DNA of 45,743 bases, from assembly GCA_017473225.1 (NCBI GenBank), contig JAFUMG010000012.1:1-45743 (forward strand), given 5' to 3'. Origin of the DNA: Oscillospiraceae bacterium. Lineage in GTDB: Bacteria; Bacillota; Clostridia; Oscillospirales; Oscillospiraceae. A program made the position numbers and the translations under genes. Shown here piece after piece: positions 31,493 to 40,714 of this stretch. Numbering within the stretch: the stretch's first letter is position 1; every line of letters begins with the position of its first letter. The notes beneath the pieces were generated by a model. The model was given only the letters and a program-made list of their open reading frames with translations, did no database searches and had not been told where the DNA came from.

Positions 31493-33307
31493 TCACTCCA
31501 CCGTAACGGATTTCGCGAGATTTCTCGGCTTATCGATGTCACAGCCCCGTTCCCGGGCTGCATGATAGGCAAACAGCTGAAGCGGTACCGCCTGCACCGC
31601 CGGGCGAAACAGCGGTAGCGTTTCGGGGAGCAGCAGGACCTCATCCGCAAGCTGAATGGTCTTCTCATCCTCCGCTTCCGTCACCGCCAGCACCCGGGCG
31701 CCCCGGGCTTTGACCTCCAGGATGTTGCCGCGGGTCTTTTCCGCCGCTGGGCCGCCGCAGAGGGCAACCACCGGCTGTCCCTCCCGGATCAGGGCGATGG
31801 TCCCGTGCTTCAGCTCTCCCGCGGCGTAGGCCTCCGCGTGGATGTAGGAAACTTCCTTCAGCTTCAGCGCCCCCTCCAGCGCAGCGGCATAGTCCGTATT
31901 GCGGCCGATGTAGAAGACGGACTCCGCCCGGGCATACTCCTTCACGATGCGCCCGATCCCGGGATTCATCCCCAGCGCCTGTTCCAGCTGCCCCGGCAGG
32001 GCTTCCAGCGCTGCCAGATAGTCCCGGTACGCCCCCTCCCCGATGGTCCCCCGGCTCCTCCCGGCGTACAGGGCGAAAAGGTACAGCACCGCCAACTGGG
32101 TGGTATAGCCCTTGGTGGTGGCCACCGCGACCTCCGGCCCGGCCCAGGTGTAGAGGACATGGTCCGCCATCCGGGCGATGGTGCTGCCCACCACATTGAC
32201 GATGGCCAGGACCTTCGCCCCCCGGCGGTGGCACACCTCCACAGCGGCAATGGTGTCCGCCGTCTCCCCGGACTGGGACAGGACGATCAGCAGCGTGCGT
32301 CCGTCGATCAGAGGGTCCCCATAGCGCAGCTCGCTGGCAAGCTCCACCCGCGCCGGGATCCGGCAGAGCCCCTCGATGGCATACCGTCCGGCGCAGCCCG
32401 CGTAATAGGCGGAGCCGCACGCAGTGATCAGGATCCGGTCGATCCCGGAAAGCTCCAGGTCCAAACCGTCCAACATGATCTCACCGTCCCTGAGCCGGGG
32501 CGACAGGGCGGCCTTGAGGGCCAGGGGCTGCTCCAGGATCTCCTTGAGCATAAAGTGGGCGCAGCCGCCCTTCTCCGCCGCCCGGATATCCCAGGAAACG
32601 GTGTCGGTTTTCTTTGCCACAGGCTGGCCCGCCCGGTTGAAGACCCGGACCGAATCCGCCGTCAGCTCAGCCATTTCCCCGTCTTCCAGAAAAATAACTT
32701 CCCGGGTAAAGGCCGCCACCGCCGCCGGGTCGGAAGCGAGGAAATTCTCCCCCGCCCCGATGCCCAGGATCAGGGGGCTGGCCTGCCGCACCGCCAGGAG
32801 CTTTCCCGGCTCGTCGGCGCAGAGAATGCCCAGGGCATAGGAGCCCCGGAGCCGGGCCGTGACCTCCCGCACCGCCCGCGGGAGATCTCCCCGGTAGGCC
32901 AGCCCTAACAGATGGGCCACCACCTCCGTATCCGTCTCGCTTTCGAAGCGGCAGCCCGCCGCCGTCAGCTCCTGCCGCAGTTCCTGATAATTCTCGATGA
33001 TGCCGTTGTGCACCACGGCGAAGCGTCCGTCGCCGCTGCGGTGCGGATGGGCATTGGCCAGCATGGGAGGGCCGTGGGTAGCCCAGCGGGTGTGCCCAAT
33101 GCCGGTGCGCCCCGGCATAGCCGTGCCGTCCCGGGTCTTCTCCCGCAGGGCAGCCACCCGGCCCGTCACCCGGCAGACGCCGATCCCCTCTTTCCCGGCA
33201 ACCGCCAGCCCGGCGGAGTCATAGCCCCGGTATTCCAGCCTTTGCAGGCCGTCGAGCAATACAGGCACGGCGTTCCGGCCGCCCACATATCCGATGATCC
33301 CGCACAT
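31493..33307 (-). CDS. glmS: Glutamine-fructose-6-phosphate aminotransferase (isomerising)
   Basis: A 604-residue enzyme that makes glucosamine-6-phosphate from fructose-6-phosphate and glutamine, the first step to peptidoglycan and other amino sugars. It begins MCGIIGYVGG: after Met removal Cys is the glutaminase nucleophile, so ATG 33307 is the true start (GAGGGGG site before it). The glutaminase domain is about 1-235 (GHTRWATHG, VVHNGIIENYQELR). Two SIS domains follow (ACGSAYYAGCAGRYAIEGL.. and SVFYIGRNTDYAAALEGALKLKEVSYIHAEAYAAGELKHGTIAL). The C-terminal LAKSVTVE is characteristic. No glmS ribozyme was recognised in the leader. Confidence 0.97.
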   Translation of the reverse strand: MCGIIGYVGGRNAVPVLLDGLQRLEYRGYDSAGLAVAGKEGIGVCRVTGRVAALREKTRDGTAMPGRTGIGHTRWATHGPPMLANAHPHRSGDGRFAVVHNGIIENYQELRQELTAAGCRFESETDTEVVAHLLGLAYRGDLPRAVREVTARLRGSYALGILCADEPGKLLAVRQASPLILGIGAGENFLASDPAAVAAFTREVIFLEDGEMAELTADSVRVFNRAGQPVAKKTDTVSWDIRAAEKGGCAHFMLKEILEQPLALKAALSPRLRDGEIMLDGLDLELSGIDRILITACGSAYYAGCAGRYAIEGLCRIPARVELASELRYGDPLIDGRTLLIVLSQSGETADTIAAVEVCHRRGAKVLAIVNVVGSTIARMADHVLYTWAGPEVAVATTKGYTTQLAVLYLFALYAGRSRGTIGEGAYRDYLAALEALPGQLEQALGMNPGIGRIVKEYARAESVFYIGRNTDYAAALEGALKLKEVSYIHAEAYAAGELKHGTIALIREGQPVVALCGGPAAEKTRGNILEVKARGARVLAVTEAEDEKTIQLADEVLLLPETLPLFRPAVQAVPLQLFAYHAARERGCDIDKPRNLAKSVTVE

Positions 33308-33424
33308 AAAGGTCCCCCTCACAAGATCGCGAAATAACGAAAGGCGTCCAAAGTCCCCCGGGAACGCCTTCCCCCAATATTTTACGCTTCCCCTCCCGGT
33401 TCTGTGACACGCGCCGCGCCATTC

Positions 33425-33491
33425 GTAGGGACCGGCGTCCTCGACGGTCCGTCAAAAAAGCGCCCGGACCGTCCGGGAGGCCGGTCCCTAC
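33425..33491. repeat. Small palindromic element (GTAGGGACCGG type)
   Basis: 27-bp imperfect arms GTAGGGACCGGCGTCC..GGTCCG (33425-33451) and CGGACCGTCCG..CCGGTCCCTAC (33465-33491), with a 13-nt spacer. A fourth short repeat type, upstream of glmS. Confidence 0.8.
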
Positions 33492-33504
33492 AATTCAACC
33501 GAAC

Positions 33505-33537
33505 AAAAAATGGCCCGGCGCATTGCTGCGCCGGGCC
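33505..33537 (-). terminator. Terminator of the first SLH protein gene
   Basis: GGCCCGGCGCA / TGCGCCGGGCC 11-bp stem with a 4-nt loop, then TTTTTT on the minus strand. The same stem is reused after the second SLH gene (40672-40701), evidence that gene plus terminator were duplicated together. Confidence 0.9.
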
Positions 33538-33572
33538 GGGGGTTAGGGTTTATGCGGTTTTCCTGTTGGGAA

Positions 33573-34883
33573 TCAGTTGAAGTAACGGTACAGGAAGGTC
33601 ACGATCTGACCGCGGGTGCAGTCATCAGTGGTGCCGAATTCATCGGAACCGGCATAGCCGTTGGTGATCTCTTCCTCAACTGCCCACAGGATGGCATTGG
33701 TATACCACTGGCCTTCCGCGACATCGGAGAAGGGATTCTCCACATCGGAGACGGCGGGCTCGCCGGCCATGCGGTACAGGAAGGTTGCGATGTGAGCGCG
33801 GCTGCAGACGTCGTCGACGCCGAACTCAGTGCTGTTGTCATAGCCCAGAGCGATGCCCTCTTCAGCGGCCCACAGGACGGCCTCGGTGTACCACTTGCCT
33901 TCCTCCACGTCGGAGAAGGGATTGGCGGTGGTGGTAGGAGCGGGGGAACCGGCGGCACGCCACAGCAGGGTCACGGCCATGGCACGGGTGCATTCGCCGT
34001 TGGGCTCGAAGGTGGTGGAGGTGGTGCCGTTGGCGATGCCGCTGTTGGCGGCCCACAGGACAGCGTCGTAGTAGTACGCACCCTCGATGACATCCACGAA
34101 GGGATTCACATACTCAGGATCCTCACCGCCGCAGACGGTGCAGATGCCGTTGTGGTAGCTGTGGCCCAGAGCGGCGATGACGGTCTGCTCGACCAGGACT
34201 TCCCCGCAGACGGCGCAGTGGCTGCCGTCGGTCAGGCCGGTCTCGGTGCAGGTGGCGGCATAGCCGGCATCAGCAGCCTCGGTGTGGCCCAGAGCGGCGA
34301 CGGTCTCCTGAGCGACCAGGACATCCTCACAGACGGAGCAGTGGACACCGACGGTCAGGCCGGTCTCGGTGCAGTCGGGAGCGACGGCCTCGTCGATGAC
34401 CAGCTGGTGGCCCAGAGCGTCGACATAGTCAGCCTTGTAGCTGTAGCCGCAGTCGCAGGTGTAGGTGGTGTAGCCGGCGGTATCGCAGGTGGGAGCGGTG
34501 ACGACGCCCTCATCGAAGCTGTGGCCCAGCTTCGCGATGGCCTCGGTGTAGCTCTCGCCGCAGGCGCAGGTGTAGGTGATGACGCCTTCAGCCTGCTCGG
34601 TGGCCTCGGTGGTCACGGTGCCGTTGTCCCAGCTGTGGCCGGTGGCTGCCACATAGTCAGCGACGTAGCTGTCGCCGCAGGCACAGGTGTAGGTGGTGTA
34701 GCCCAGAGCGGTGCAGGTGGGCTCGGTCACAACGGACTCATAGGTGTGAGCCAGAGCCAGGACGTAGTCAGCGACGTAGCTGTCGCCGCAGGCGCAGGTG
34801 TAGGTGGTGTAGCCCAGAGCGGTGCAGGTGGGCTCGGTCACGACGGACTCGTAGCTGTGGCCGGTGGGGGGCGATGATCTCAT
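33573..34883 (-). CDS. C-terminal part of the first SLH surface protein (frameshifted)
   Basis: 436 residues that belong to the protein starting at 40155. It begins in the cysteine-repeat region: HSYESVVTEPTCTALGYTTYTCACGDSY-type units recur about every 36-42 residues with PTC and CxCG or CSVC motifs. Three SLH domains close the protein (about residues 258-436: YVNPFVDVIEGAYYYDAVLWAA, ANPFSDVEEGKWYTEAVLWAA and ENPFSDVAEGQWYTNAILWAV), each with CTRA/CSRA/CTRG in place of the common TRAE. They bind the secondary cell-wall polymer. The frame joins the upstream ORF if one G of the run 34866-34871 is removed. Confidence 0.88.
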   Translation of the reverse strand: MRSSPPTGHSYESVVTEPTCTALGYTTYTCACGDSYVADYVLALAHTYESVVTEPTCTALGYTTYTCACGDSYVADYVAATGHSWDNGTVTTEATEQAEGVITYTCACGESYTEAIAKLGHSFDEGVVTAPTCDTAGYTTYTCDCGYSYKADYVDALGHQLVIDEAVAPDCTETGLTVGVHCSVCEDVLVAQETVAALGHTEAADAGYAATCTETGLTDGSHCAVCGEVLVEQTVIAALGHSYHNGICTVCGGEDPEYVNPFVDVIEGAYYYDAVLWAANSGIANGTTSTTFEPNGECTRAMAVTLLWRAAGSPAPTTTANPFSDVEEGKWYTEAVLWAAEEGIALGYDNSTEFGVDDVCSRAHIATFLYRMAGEPAVSDVENPFSDVAEGQWYTNAILWAVEEEITNGYAGSDEFGTTDDCTRGQIVTFLYRYFN

Positions 34884-37800
34884 CCACGTAGGTATCGCCG
34901 CAGCCGGTGCAGGTGTAGGTGGTGAAGCCCTCGGTGGTGCAGGTACGCTTGGTGATGACGCCCTTGTAGGAGTGCTGCGCTGGGATCATCTCATCGGTGT
35001 AGCTGTCGCCGCAGCCGGGGCAGGTGTGGACGGTGTAGCCGAACTCGTCACAGGTGGGAGCGACCACGGTGATCTCGTAGCGGTGGCCGTTGACGATCTG
35101 CCAGGCCAGGACGGGATAGCCGTCGAACAGGGCGGGGCAGTCAGTGTCTTCTGCGTAGGCTTCGCCCAGCAGGGTCAGCATATCGGCGGCCTTCAGCTCT
35201 TCCTCGGTCTTGAAGGCGGAAGCCTCGTCGATGGTGCCGCCGCCGACCAGGTTCGCGCAGGAATCGGTCAGAGCGTAGCAGTTGGTGACGGTGCCGCTGT
35301 TGCCGCCGGCGATAGCGCCCTTGGGATCACGCTGGGAGCTGACAGCGCCGGTGCTGTAGCAGTTGGAGATGGTGCCGGAGTTGTTGCCGACGATGCCGCC
35401 GGCATGGGTGCCGGAGTGCTGGGTGACGGAAACCGCTGCCATGTTGTAGCAGTTGGTGACGGTGCCCGCGTTCACACCGACGATACCACCAGCGTTGTTG
35501 GTGAAGTAAGTAGAGCCCTTGACGGTACCGGCGTTGACACATTCGGAGATGGTCACGTCAGCGCAGTCGACTCTGCCTGCAATGCCGCCGGCATAGTAGG
35601 ACCAGCCGCCGTTCAGGGTGATGGCGCCGTAGTTAACGCAGCGGGTGATCTTAGCACCGGAAGCATCCGCGGAGATGGTGCCGACGATACCGCCGATGTT
35701 GGTGCCTCTGGAACCGGAGTTGACATTGGCCTTGTTGACGCAGTTCTCAATAGTAGCAGCGCCCTTGATGGTCTTGACGATGGCGCCGGTGGTGCCGCCG
35801 CTGACGGAGCCGGTGACGGTCAGGTTCTTGACGGTGCCGGTGGTGATGGAGTTGAACAGAGGAGTCTTGATGTTCAGGCTCTTGCCGTTGCCGTCGAAGG
35901 TGCCTTCGTAGTCACTCATGGTGGGCATGGTGATGCCGGTCAGGTCGATGTGTCTGAGCAGGATGGCGTTGGCGTCCTTCGCGCCGCAGTTGACCTTGAC
36001 GCCGAACCAGTAGACATCCTCAGCGGTCTTCAGCTGGTAGTAGCCGTCAACAGGCTGCTTGTCTTCCATGACGACCAGCTTGCCCCAGCTCTTGACGATG
36101 GTGCTGTCGTTGTAGGTGTAGGCCATCTTCAGGGTCGCGCCGTTGTGCTCCGCGGTCAGAGCGCCGTCGACGGACAGGATGACGCCGTTGTCGCACTCAG
36201 CGTACCACTCAAGAGCGTCCATGGCTTCGCCCTCCAGGTACAGGCTGACGCCGCTGCTTCTGTAGTAGCCGACCTTAACCAGGCTGCTGATATCCAGGGT
36301 ATCGCCCACGAAGTAGTAGCTCAGCTTGGGGCTGCCTGCGTTCATCAGGAAGCCGGTGAGCTTGTCCAGGGTAACGACCACGGTCTGCTCCACATAGTTG
36401 ACCTCGGTGCCGTTGGCGGTCCAGGTGACCTTCAGGGTCTTGCCGTTGTCATCCATATCGAAGGCGTAGCTGGCAGTATCCAGCAGCTCACCGTCCAGGT
36501 AGACCTGGTATTCCTTGGTCTCCAGGACATCGTCGTTGTTGTAGATATTGTAGATCTTGAAGGAGCCGATGGAGAACTTCTGGTTCTGGATGTACTCATA
36601 CTTGAACTCGCCCTCGTACTTGGAGGAGACGGCGATGGGCTCCGCGACGCCCAGCTGCCAGCCCAGAACGGGGAAGCCATTGTTGATGGGGTTCGCGCTG
36701 TCGTCGCTGACGAATGCGCCCAAGTTATCCACATTGATGAGCTCCAGGAACGCCGCGTCCTTCAGCTCAGCGGCGGTCTTGGCAGTGCCGTTGGCGGAGC
36801 TGCTGCCGTTTTCCAGAGCGGTGTCCAGATAGTAGCAGTTGCGGATCTCACCGCCCGCGCCGACGATGATGCCAAAACTGCGGCTGCCACCGCTGCCCTT
36901 GATATCCACGACGCCGGTGTTGTAGCAGTTGATGATCGCGGGGGCTGTGCGGCCGCTTGCGTAGTCACCCGCGACGCCGCCGGAGTAGGCGGAGTAAGCG
37001 GTGTAGGCCAGGTAGACATCGCCGGTGTTGTAGCAGTTGGAGATCTGGCTGGCGTAGGTGCCCACGATACCGCCGGTGTGGACCTTCTGGATGCCATGGC
37101 CCACGATGCGGCCGCCGTTGTAGCAGCGGTCAACAGGGGAATTGGCGGAGTAGATCAGGCCCACGATACCACCGGCGTACTGGTAGCCCTCGACGGTGCC
37201 GGTGTTGCTGTTTTCGCTGATGGTGACAACACAGGAGTCAGAATCGATCAGGCCGATGATGCCGCCAACACGGCCGCCCTTGTTGGTATCGAGGCAGAGG
37301 ACATGGCCGTAGTTCTTACACTTGGTAACGGAAGCGGTGCCGGCCACATTGCCGACGATGCCGCCCACCGCGCCGCCGCTGGAGACGCCGTCCTCAACGC
37401 CGCCGTTGGGGGTGGTGCCGCCGTCGGCGAAGACGATGGCCTTATTGGCGCAGTTGACGATGGTGCCGCCGTTCAGGTTGGCCACGATGCCGCCGACAAC
37501 GATCTTGCCGGTGACGCAGCCGGAGACGGTCAGGTTCTGGATGGTGCCGGAGACGATGCCGAACAGGCCCTGGACGGTGTCGGTATTGCCGGAGGTGCCG
37601 TCCTTGGTGCCGGTGTACAGGCCGGTGATGGCGTAGCCCTTGCCGTCGAAGGTGCCGGCGAAGACATTACCGGAAGCGTTGGTATTGGAGGTAGCGGAGC
37701 CGGAGCCGATGGGGGTCCAGACGGGAGCCGCTTCCTTCAGATAGTACTGGGTGGTGGTCAGGGTGTAGCCGGAGCCGCCGTAGGTGACGTTCTCGACGGT

Positions 37801-40155
37801 CTCGTACAGGCCGTTCTCACCCAGGGCGATGTTGCCGCCCAGCTGGACGGTCTTGCCCTCGAAGGTATCCTGAGCGATGCCCTCGGCGGTGCCATTGACG
37901 ATGGCGGCCAGGCCAGCCAGCTCGGTGGGGGTATTGATGATGAAGACAGTGTCCTCGGTGTTATACCAGGCGGTGTCGATGGTGGTGCCGTCCCAGTACG
38001 CGCCGGTGTAGGAGAACTCGGCGGTGACGGTGACGTCGCCCTTGGGCATCACGAAGGTATAGACACTGGCGTCCTCGGTAGCGGTGAGGGCGGTGTAGGT
38101 CTCGCCGTCGGTGGTGTAGGAGATGGACTTCAGAGCGTAGTTCTTCTCAGCACGGACGGAGACGCTGACGGTGTTGCCCTCAGCCACGGCAGCGGCATTG
38201 ACAGTCAGCTCGCCGAAGGTGATGGACTTGTCCACGCTGACGGTGCCCATGGTCAGGCCGCGCTGCCAGTAGAGGACGGGATAGCCGTTGTTGATGGGGC
38301 TTTCCGCGCTGTCAGCGACGAAGGCGGGGTTGATCAGGGACAGGAATGCAGCATCCTTCAGCTCAGCCTCAGTCTTGGGGCCGCAGTTGACGGAGGTGGC
38401 GTTCCCGTCATAGTTGTAAACGCCGGACTCGTCCCAGACCTTCATGGTGTTCAGGTAATAGCTATTGTAGACCTTGCCCTCGTTATGGCCGACAATGGGA
38501 TTGCCGGTGTTGTAGCAGACGACCTTGCCCAGATCATAGCTGTCGTAAACGAAGGAGGAAGGGGCGTTGAAGCCGGAAATGCCGCCGACGCGCTTGTTGC
38601 CGTCGATCAGGCCAGTGTTGTAGCAGCCGATGATCGTGCCGGTGGTGATGTTGGAGTGGCCGTTACGGGCGACAATACCGCCGGTCTGCTCCTTGAAGCC
38701 ATCGGAGCTGTTGTTGATGAAGCCGTTGTTGACGCTGTAGCTGACCAGGCCCGCGTTCTCGGCGGCGATACCGGCCATGTACTGGTAGCCGTAGATCTTG
38801 CCGTTGTTGACGCAGCGGGTGACCAGAGCGGGGGCGCCCTTGCCGTCGTTGTAGCCGTCATTGTGGCCCACGACGCCGCCGATGATCAGGGCCTTGGGGG
38901 CGGAGACGTCGGCGTTGTTGACACAGTCGGAAACGGTGCCGCGGTTCAGAGCGACGATACCGGCGATCATGTACTCGGAATCGTAGCTGGCGGCGGTGTT
39001 GGTGACGCTGCCGTTAACGGTCAGGTTCTTGACGGTGCCGGTGTTGAAGGCGAACAGGGCCAGGCCGTGGCCGGAGGTCTTGATGTACAGGCCGGAGACG
39101 GTGTGGTCCTGGCCGTCGAAGGTACCGGCGAAGTAGGCGGAGCCTTCAGCGGCGGAGTGGATGTAGGTGTCGACGCCGCAACTGGCGTACATGTCGCCCA
39201 GGGTCTCGGAGTAGATCACGGAGCCGATGGGGTTCCAGGGATTCTCCTCGCTGCCTTCCAGGTCGATGTCATTGCCCAGCAGGACGGTCTTGCCCTCGAA
39301 GGTGTTGCCCTCGTCGACCAGCTGTGCAAGGCCAGCCAGCTGAGCGGCGGTGGTGATGGTGAAGGTGGTCTCATCAGCGTTGTACCAGCTGGTATCGACG
39401 CTGGATTCCTCCTCGGGAGCTTCGGTGGGGGCCTCAGTGGGTTCCTCGGTAGGAGCTTCGGTGGGCTCCTCAGTGGGGGCCTCGGTGGGCTCCTCGGTGG
39501 GAGCTTCGGTGGGTTCCTCAGTAGGAGCTTCGGTGGGCTCCTCAGTAGGAGCTTCGGTGGGCTCCTCGGTGGGAGCTTCGGTAGGCTCCTCAGTGGGCTC
39601 TTCGGAGGGAGCTTCGGTGGGCTCCTCGGTGGGAGTCTCAGTCCCGCCTCCCACGGTGACGGTGGCGGAAGTGGTGGCCACGTCGGTGATCGTGACCATG
39701 TTTTCGCTCATGATCATGCCCCAGCCGTTGGAGCCGGCAACGACGGAAACGGTGTGCTCGCCCACATCCAGGGCTACATCGTAGGCCAAGGTCACGGAAG
39801 CCACATCCGCGTCAGAGGTGATGTTGGCGTAGTTGATCATGGTCTGCAGATAGCCATTACCGATGTGGACCTCGGCGGCCATTACATTATTGCCCGCGGT
39901 GACGGTAGGCTTCACAGTCAGGACCTCGCCGTCCACAGCAATGTCAGACATCAGGACGAAAACTTTGGCATCCGTGACGTCCTCAAAATAGAGGCCGGAC
40001 CACTCCAGGTCCACAGTCAGTACGCCGTCAGCATAGGATGCGTTCTTGACGGTGGCCTTGACGGTGGATTCCGCCGCGAACGCGGTCAGCGGGCACATGG
40101 AAACGACCATGACCACGACCAGGATCCAGGACAGGATCTTGTTGAATTTCTTCAT
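34768..40155 (-). CDS. Giant GLUG-repeat surface protein, main part of first SLH protein
   Basis: Begins MKKFNKILSWILVVVMVVSM with a signal peptide cut after AFAA (residue 28). Residues 30-165 are a beta-rich, cohesin-like region. Residues 170-248 are a tandem Pro-Thr-Glu linker. Three GLUG modules follow (about 250-640, 718-1170, 1375-1690), each starting with a WYN..TF.I.T..LAGLA..V segment and holding many GG(I/V)xGxNxGxIxNCYNTGxV units. Beta-sandwich domains separate them. Cysteine repeats start near 1690. The frame breaks at the G6 run 34866-34871 (DEIIAP then out of frame); with five Gs it continues to the SLH domains for about 2193 residues in all. It is probably an adhesin or scaffold on the cell surface. 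Targets are unknown. Leader about 200 nt. Confidence 0.88.
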   Translation of the reverse strand: MKKFNKILSWILVVVMVVSMCPLTAFAAESTVKATVKNASYADGVLTVDLEWSGLYFEDVTDAKVFVLMSDIAVDGEVLTVKPTVTAGNNVMAAEVHIGNGYLQTMINYANITSDADVASVTLAYDVALDVGEHTVSVVAGSNGWGMIMSENMVTITDVATTSATVTVGGGTETPTEEPTEAPSEEPTEEPTEAPTEEPTEAPTEEPTEAPTEEPTEAPTEEPTEAPTEEPTEAPTEEPTEAPTEAPEEESSVDTSWYNADETTFTITTAAQLAGLAQLVDEGNTFEGKTVLLGNDIDLEGSEENPWNPIGSVIYSETLGDMYASCGVDTYIHSAAEGSAYFAGTFDGQDHTVSGLYIKTSGHGLALFAFNTGTVKNLTVNGSVTNTAASYDSEYMIAGIVALNRGTVSDCVNNADVSAPKALIIGGVVGHNDGYNDGKGAPALVTRCVNNGKIYGYQYMAGIAAENAGLVSYSVNNGFINNSSDGFKEQTGGIVARNGHSNITTGTIIGCYNTGLIDGNKRVGGISGFNAPSSFVYDSYDLGKVVCYNTGNPIVGHNEGKVYNSYYLNTMKVWDESGVYNYDGNATSVNCGPKTEAELKDAAFLSLINPAFVADSAESPINNGYPVLYWQRGLTMGTVSVDKSITFGELTVNAAAVAEGNTVSVSVRAEKNYALKSISYTTDGETYTALTATEDASVYTFVMPKGDVTVTAEFSYTGAYWDGTTIDTAWYNTEDTVFIINTPTELAGLAAIVNGTAEGIAQDTFEGKTVQLGGNIALGENGLYETVENVTYGGSGYTLTTTQYYLKEAAPVWTPIGSGSATSNTNASGNVFAGTFDGKGYAITGLYTGTKDGTSGNTDTVQGLFGIVSGTIQNLTVSGCVTGKIVVGGIVANLNGGTIVNCANKAIVFADGGTTPNGGVEDGVSSGGAVGGIVGNVAGTASVTKCKNYGHVLCLDTNKGGRVGGIIGLIDSDSCVVTISENSNTGTVEGYQYAGGIVGLIYSANSPVDRCYNGGRIVGHGIQKVHTGGIVGTYASQISNCYNTGDVYLAYTAYSAYSGGVAGDYASGRTAPAIINCYNTGVVDIKGSGGSRSFGIIVGAGGEIRNCYYLDTALENGSSSANGTAKTAAELKDAAFLELINVDNLGAFVSDDSANPINNGFPVLGWQLGVAEPIAVSSKYEGEFKYEYIQNQKFSIGSFKIYNIYNNDDVLETKEYQVYLDGELLDTASYAFDMDDNGKTLKVTWTANGTEVNYVEQTVVVTLDKLTGFLMNAGSPKLSYYFVGDTLDISSLVKVGYYRSSGVSLYLEGEAMDALEWYAECDNGVILSVDGALTAEHNGATLKMAYTYNDSTIVKSWGKLVVMEDKQPVDGYYQLKTAEDVYWFGVKVNCGAKDANAILLRHIDLTGITMPTMSDYEGTFDGNGKSLNIKTPLFNSITTGTVKNLTVTGSVSGGTTGAIVKTIKGAATIENCVNKANVNSGSRGTNIGGIVGTISADASGAKITRCVNYGAITLNGGWSYYAGGIAGRVDCADVTISECVNAGTVKGSTYFTNNAGGIVGVNAGTVTNCYNMAAVSVTQHSGTHAGGIVGNNSGTISNCYSTGAVSSQRDPKGAIAGGNSGTVTNCYALTDSCANLVGGGTIDEASAFKTEEELKAADMLTLLGEAYAEDTDCPALFDGYPVLAWQIVNGHRYEITVVAPTCDEFGYTVHTCPGCGDSYTDEMIPAQHSYKGVITKRTCTTEGFTTYTCTGCGDTYVDEIIAPHRPQLRVRRDRAHLHRSGLHHLHLRLRRQLRR
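39411..39645. repeat. 24-bp tandem repeat coding the Pro-Thr-Glu linker
   Basis: Unit about GCTTCGGTGGGCTCCTCAGT plus 4 nt, repeated roughly nine times with small variation; it encodes EPTEAPTE units. It is a flexible stalk between the N-terminal domain and the GLUG modules and may change length by slippage. Confidence 0.85.
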
Positions 40156-40368
40156 TTCATTCTTTCCTTTCAAAAAATTAGATTTTTGACAGCGGCGAAA
40201 CCCCGCTGCCGGTTTACGCAAGCCGGATTGCCCCCCTTTCCTCTGTTTTTCCACGATGAGCCCCGCTGCGGACCGCCAGGGCCCGGCATACCTGCAATGC
40301 CCGCCCATGGCCCCCCCGCGGGGCCTGAAATCCCCGGACGGCATACACCGTCCACGTTATTCCAGTTC

Positions 40369-40397
40369 ATTATAACCCATTCCGACAGGTTTGTCGG
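40369..40397 (-). promoter_or_regulatory. Promoter of the first SLH protein
   Basis: -10 TATAAT (40369-40374), 17-nt spacer, -35 CCGACA (40392-40397). The -35 is one arm of the palindrome CCGACA-AACC-TGTCGG (40382-40397). The transcript would carry a leader of about 200 nt before ATG 40155 with several hairpins, including CAGCGG / CCGCTG near the start codon. Confidence 0.6.
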
Positions 40398-40521
40398 TTG
40401 GCTGAACAACATTTTTGAAATATTTTTTAATTTTGTCAAAATAATCCTAAGAAATTTGTTCACGCCGCCCCCCTGGGGGAAGGTATGCGCCTGCGGCGCA
40501 AAAAAGCCCCCAAATTAGCAC

Positions 40522-40653
40522 GTCATTGCGAACCAGCCCGCAGGTTGGTGTGGCAATCCCGTAAATAGAGGGAAAATGCTGGAATCTACGGCTGAAAATG
40601 TTTGAAAATCGACGGGATTCCCACGCCAGTGTGCGCACTGGCTCGGAATGACG
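40522..40653. repeat. Second TCATTGCGA-type inverted-repeat element
   Basis: Arms at 40522-40558 (GTCATTGCGAACCAG..GGCAATC) and 40616-40653 (..CCACGCCAGTGTGCGCAC..GGAATGAC). Same family as 25470-25674, with a shorter centre. Lies between the two SLH genes. Confidence 0.82.
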
Positions 40654-40671
40654 TGGTTTTTTGACACGCTC

Positions 40672-40701
40672 AAGGCCCGGCGCATTGCTGCGCCGGGCCT
40701 T
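40672..40701 (-). terminator. Terminator-like hairpin after the second SLH protein
   Basis: AAGGCCCGGCGCA / TGCGCCGGGCCTT 13-bp stem with loop TTGC, 13 nt past the stop. It duplicates the stem after the first SLH gene but lacks the U-run. Confidence 0.75.
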
Positions 40702-40714
40702 GGGTTGGGTTCGT

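Noticed and set aside
33308-33420. glmS ribozyme upstream of glmS
   Set aside because: No conserved ribozyme core was seen; only a hairpin AAGGCGT / ACGCCTT.
40156-40260. Possible c-di-GMP-I riboswitch before the first SLH gene (GCAGCGGGGTTTCGCC resembles its GCGGGG segment)
   Set aside because: The rest of the conserved aptamer core (GGGCAAACC, ACGCAAAGC) is absent or in the wrong order.
34864-40518. Very long plus-strand ORF (1884 codons), and similar ones at 40661-45439, 3298-6402 and 1170-3257
   Set aside because: They mirror real minus-strand genes with signal peptides, domains and ribosome sites. Their translations are Gly/Val/Ala/Asp-rich strings without any domain, as expected from antisense of GC-rich codons.
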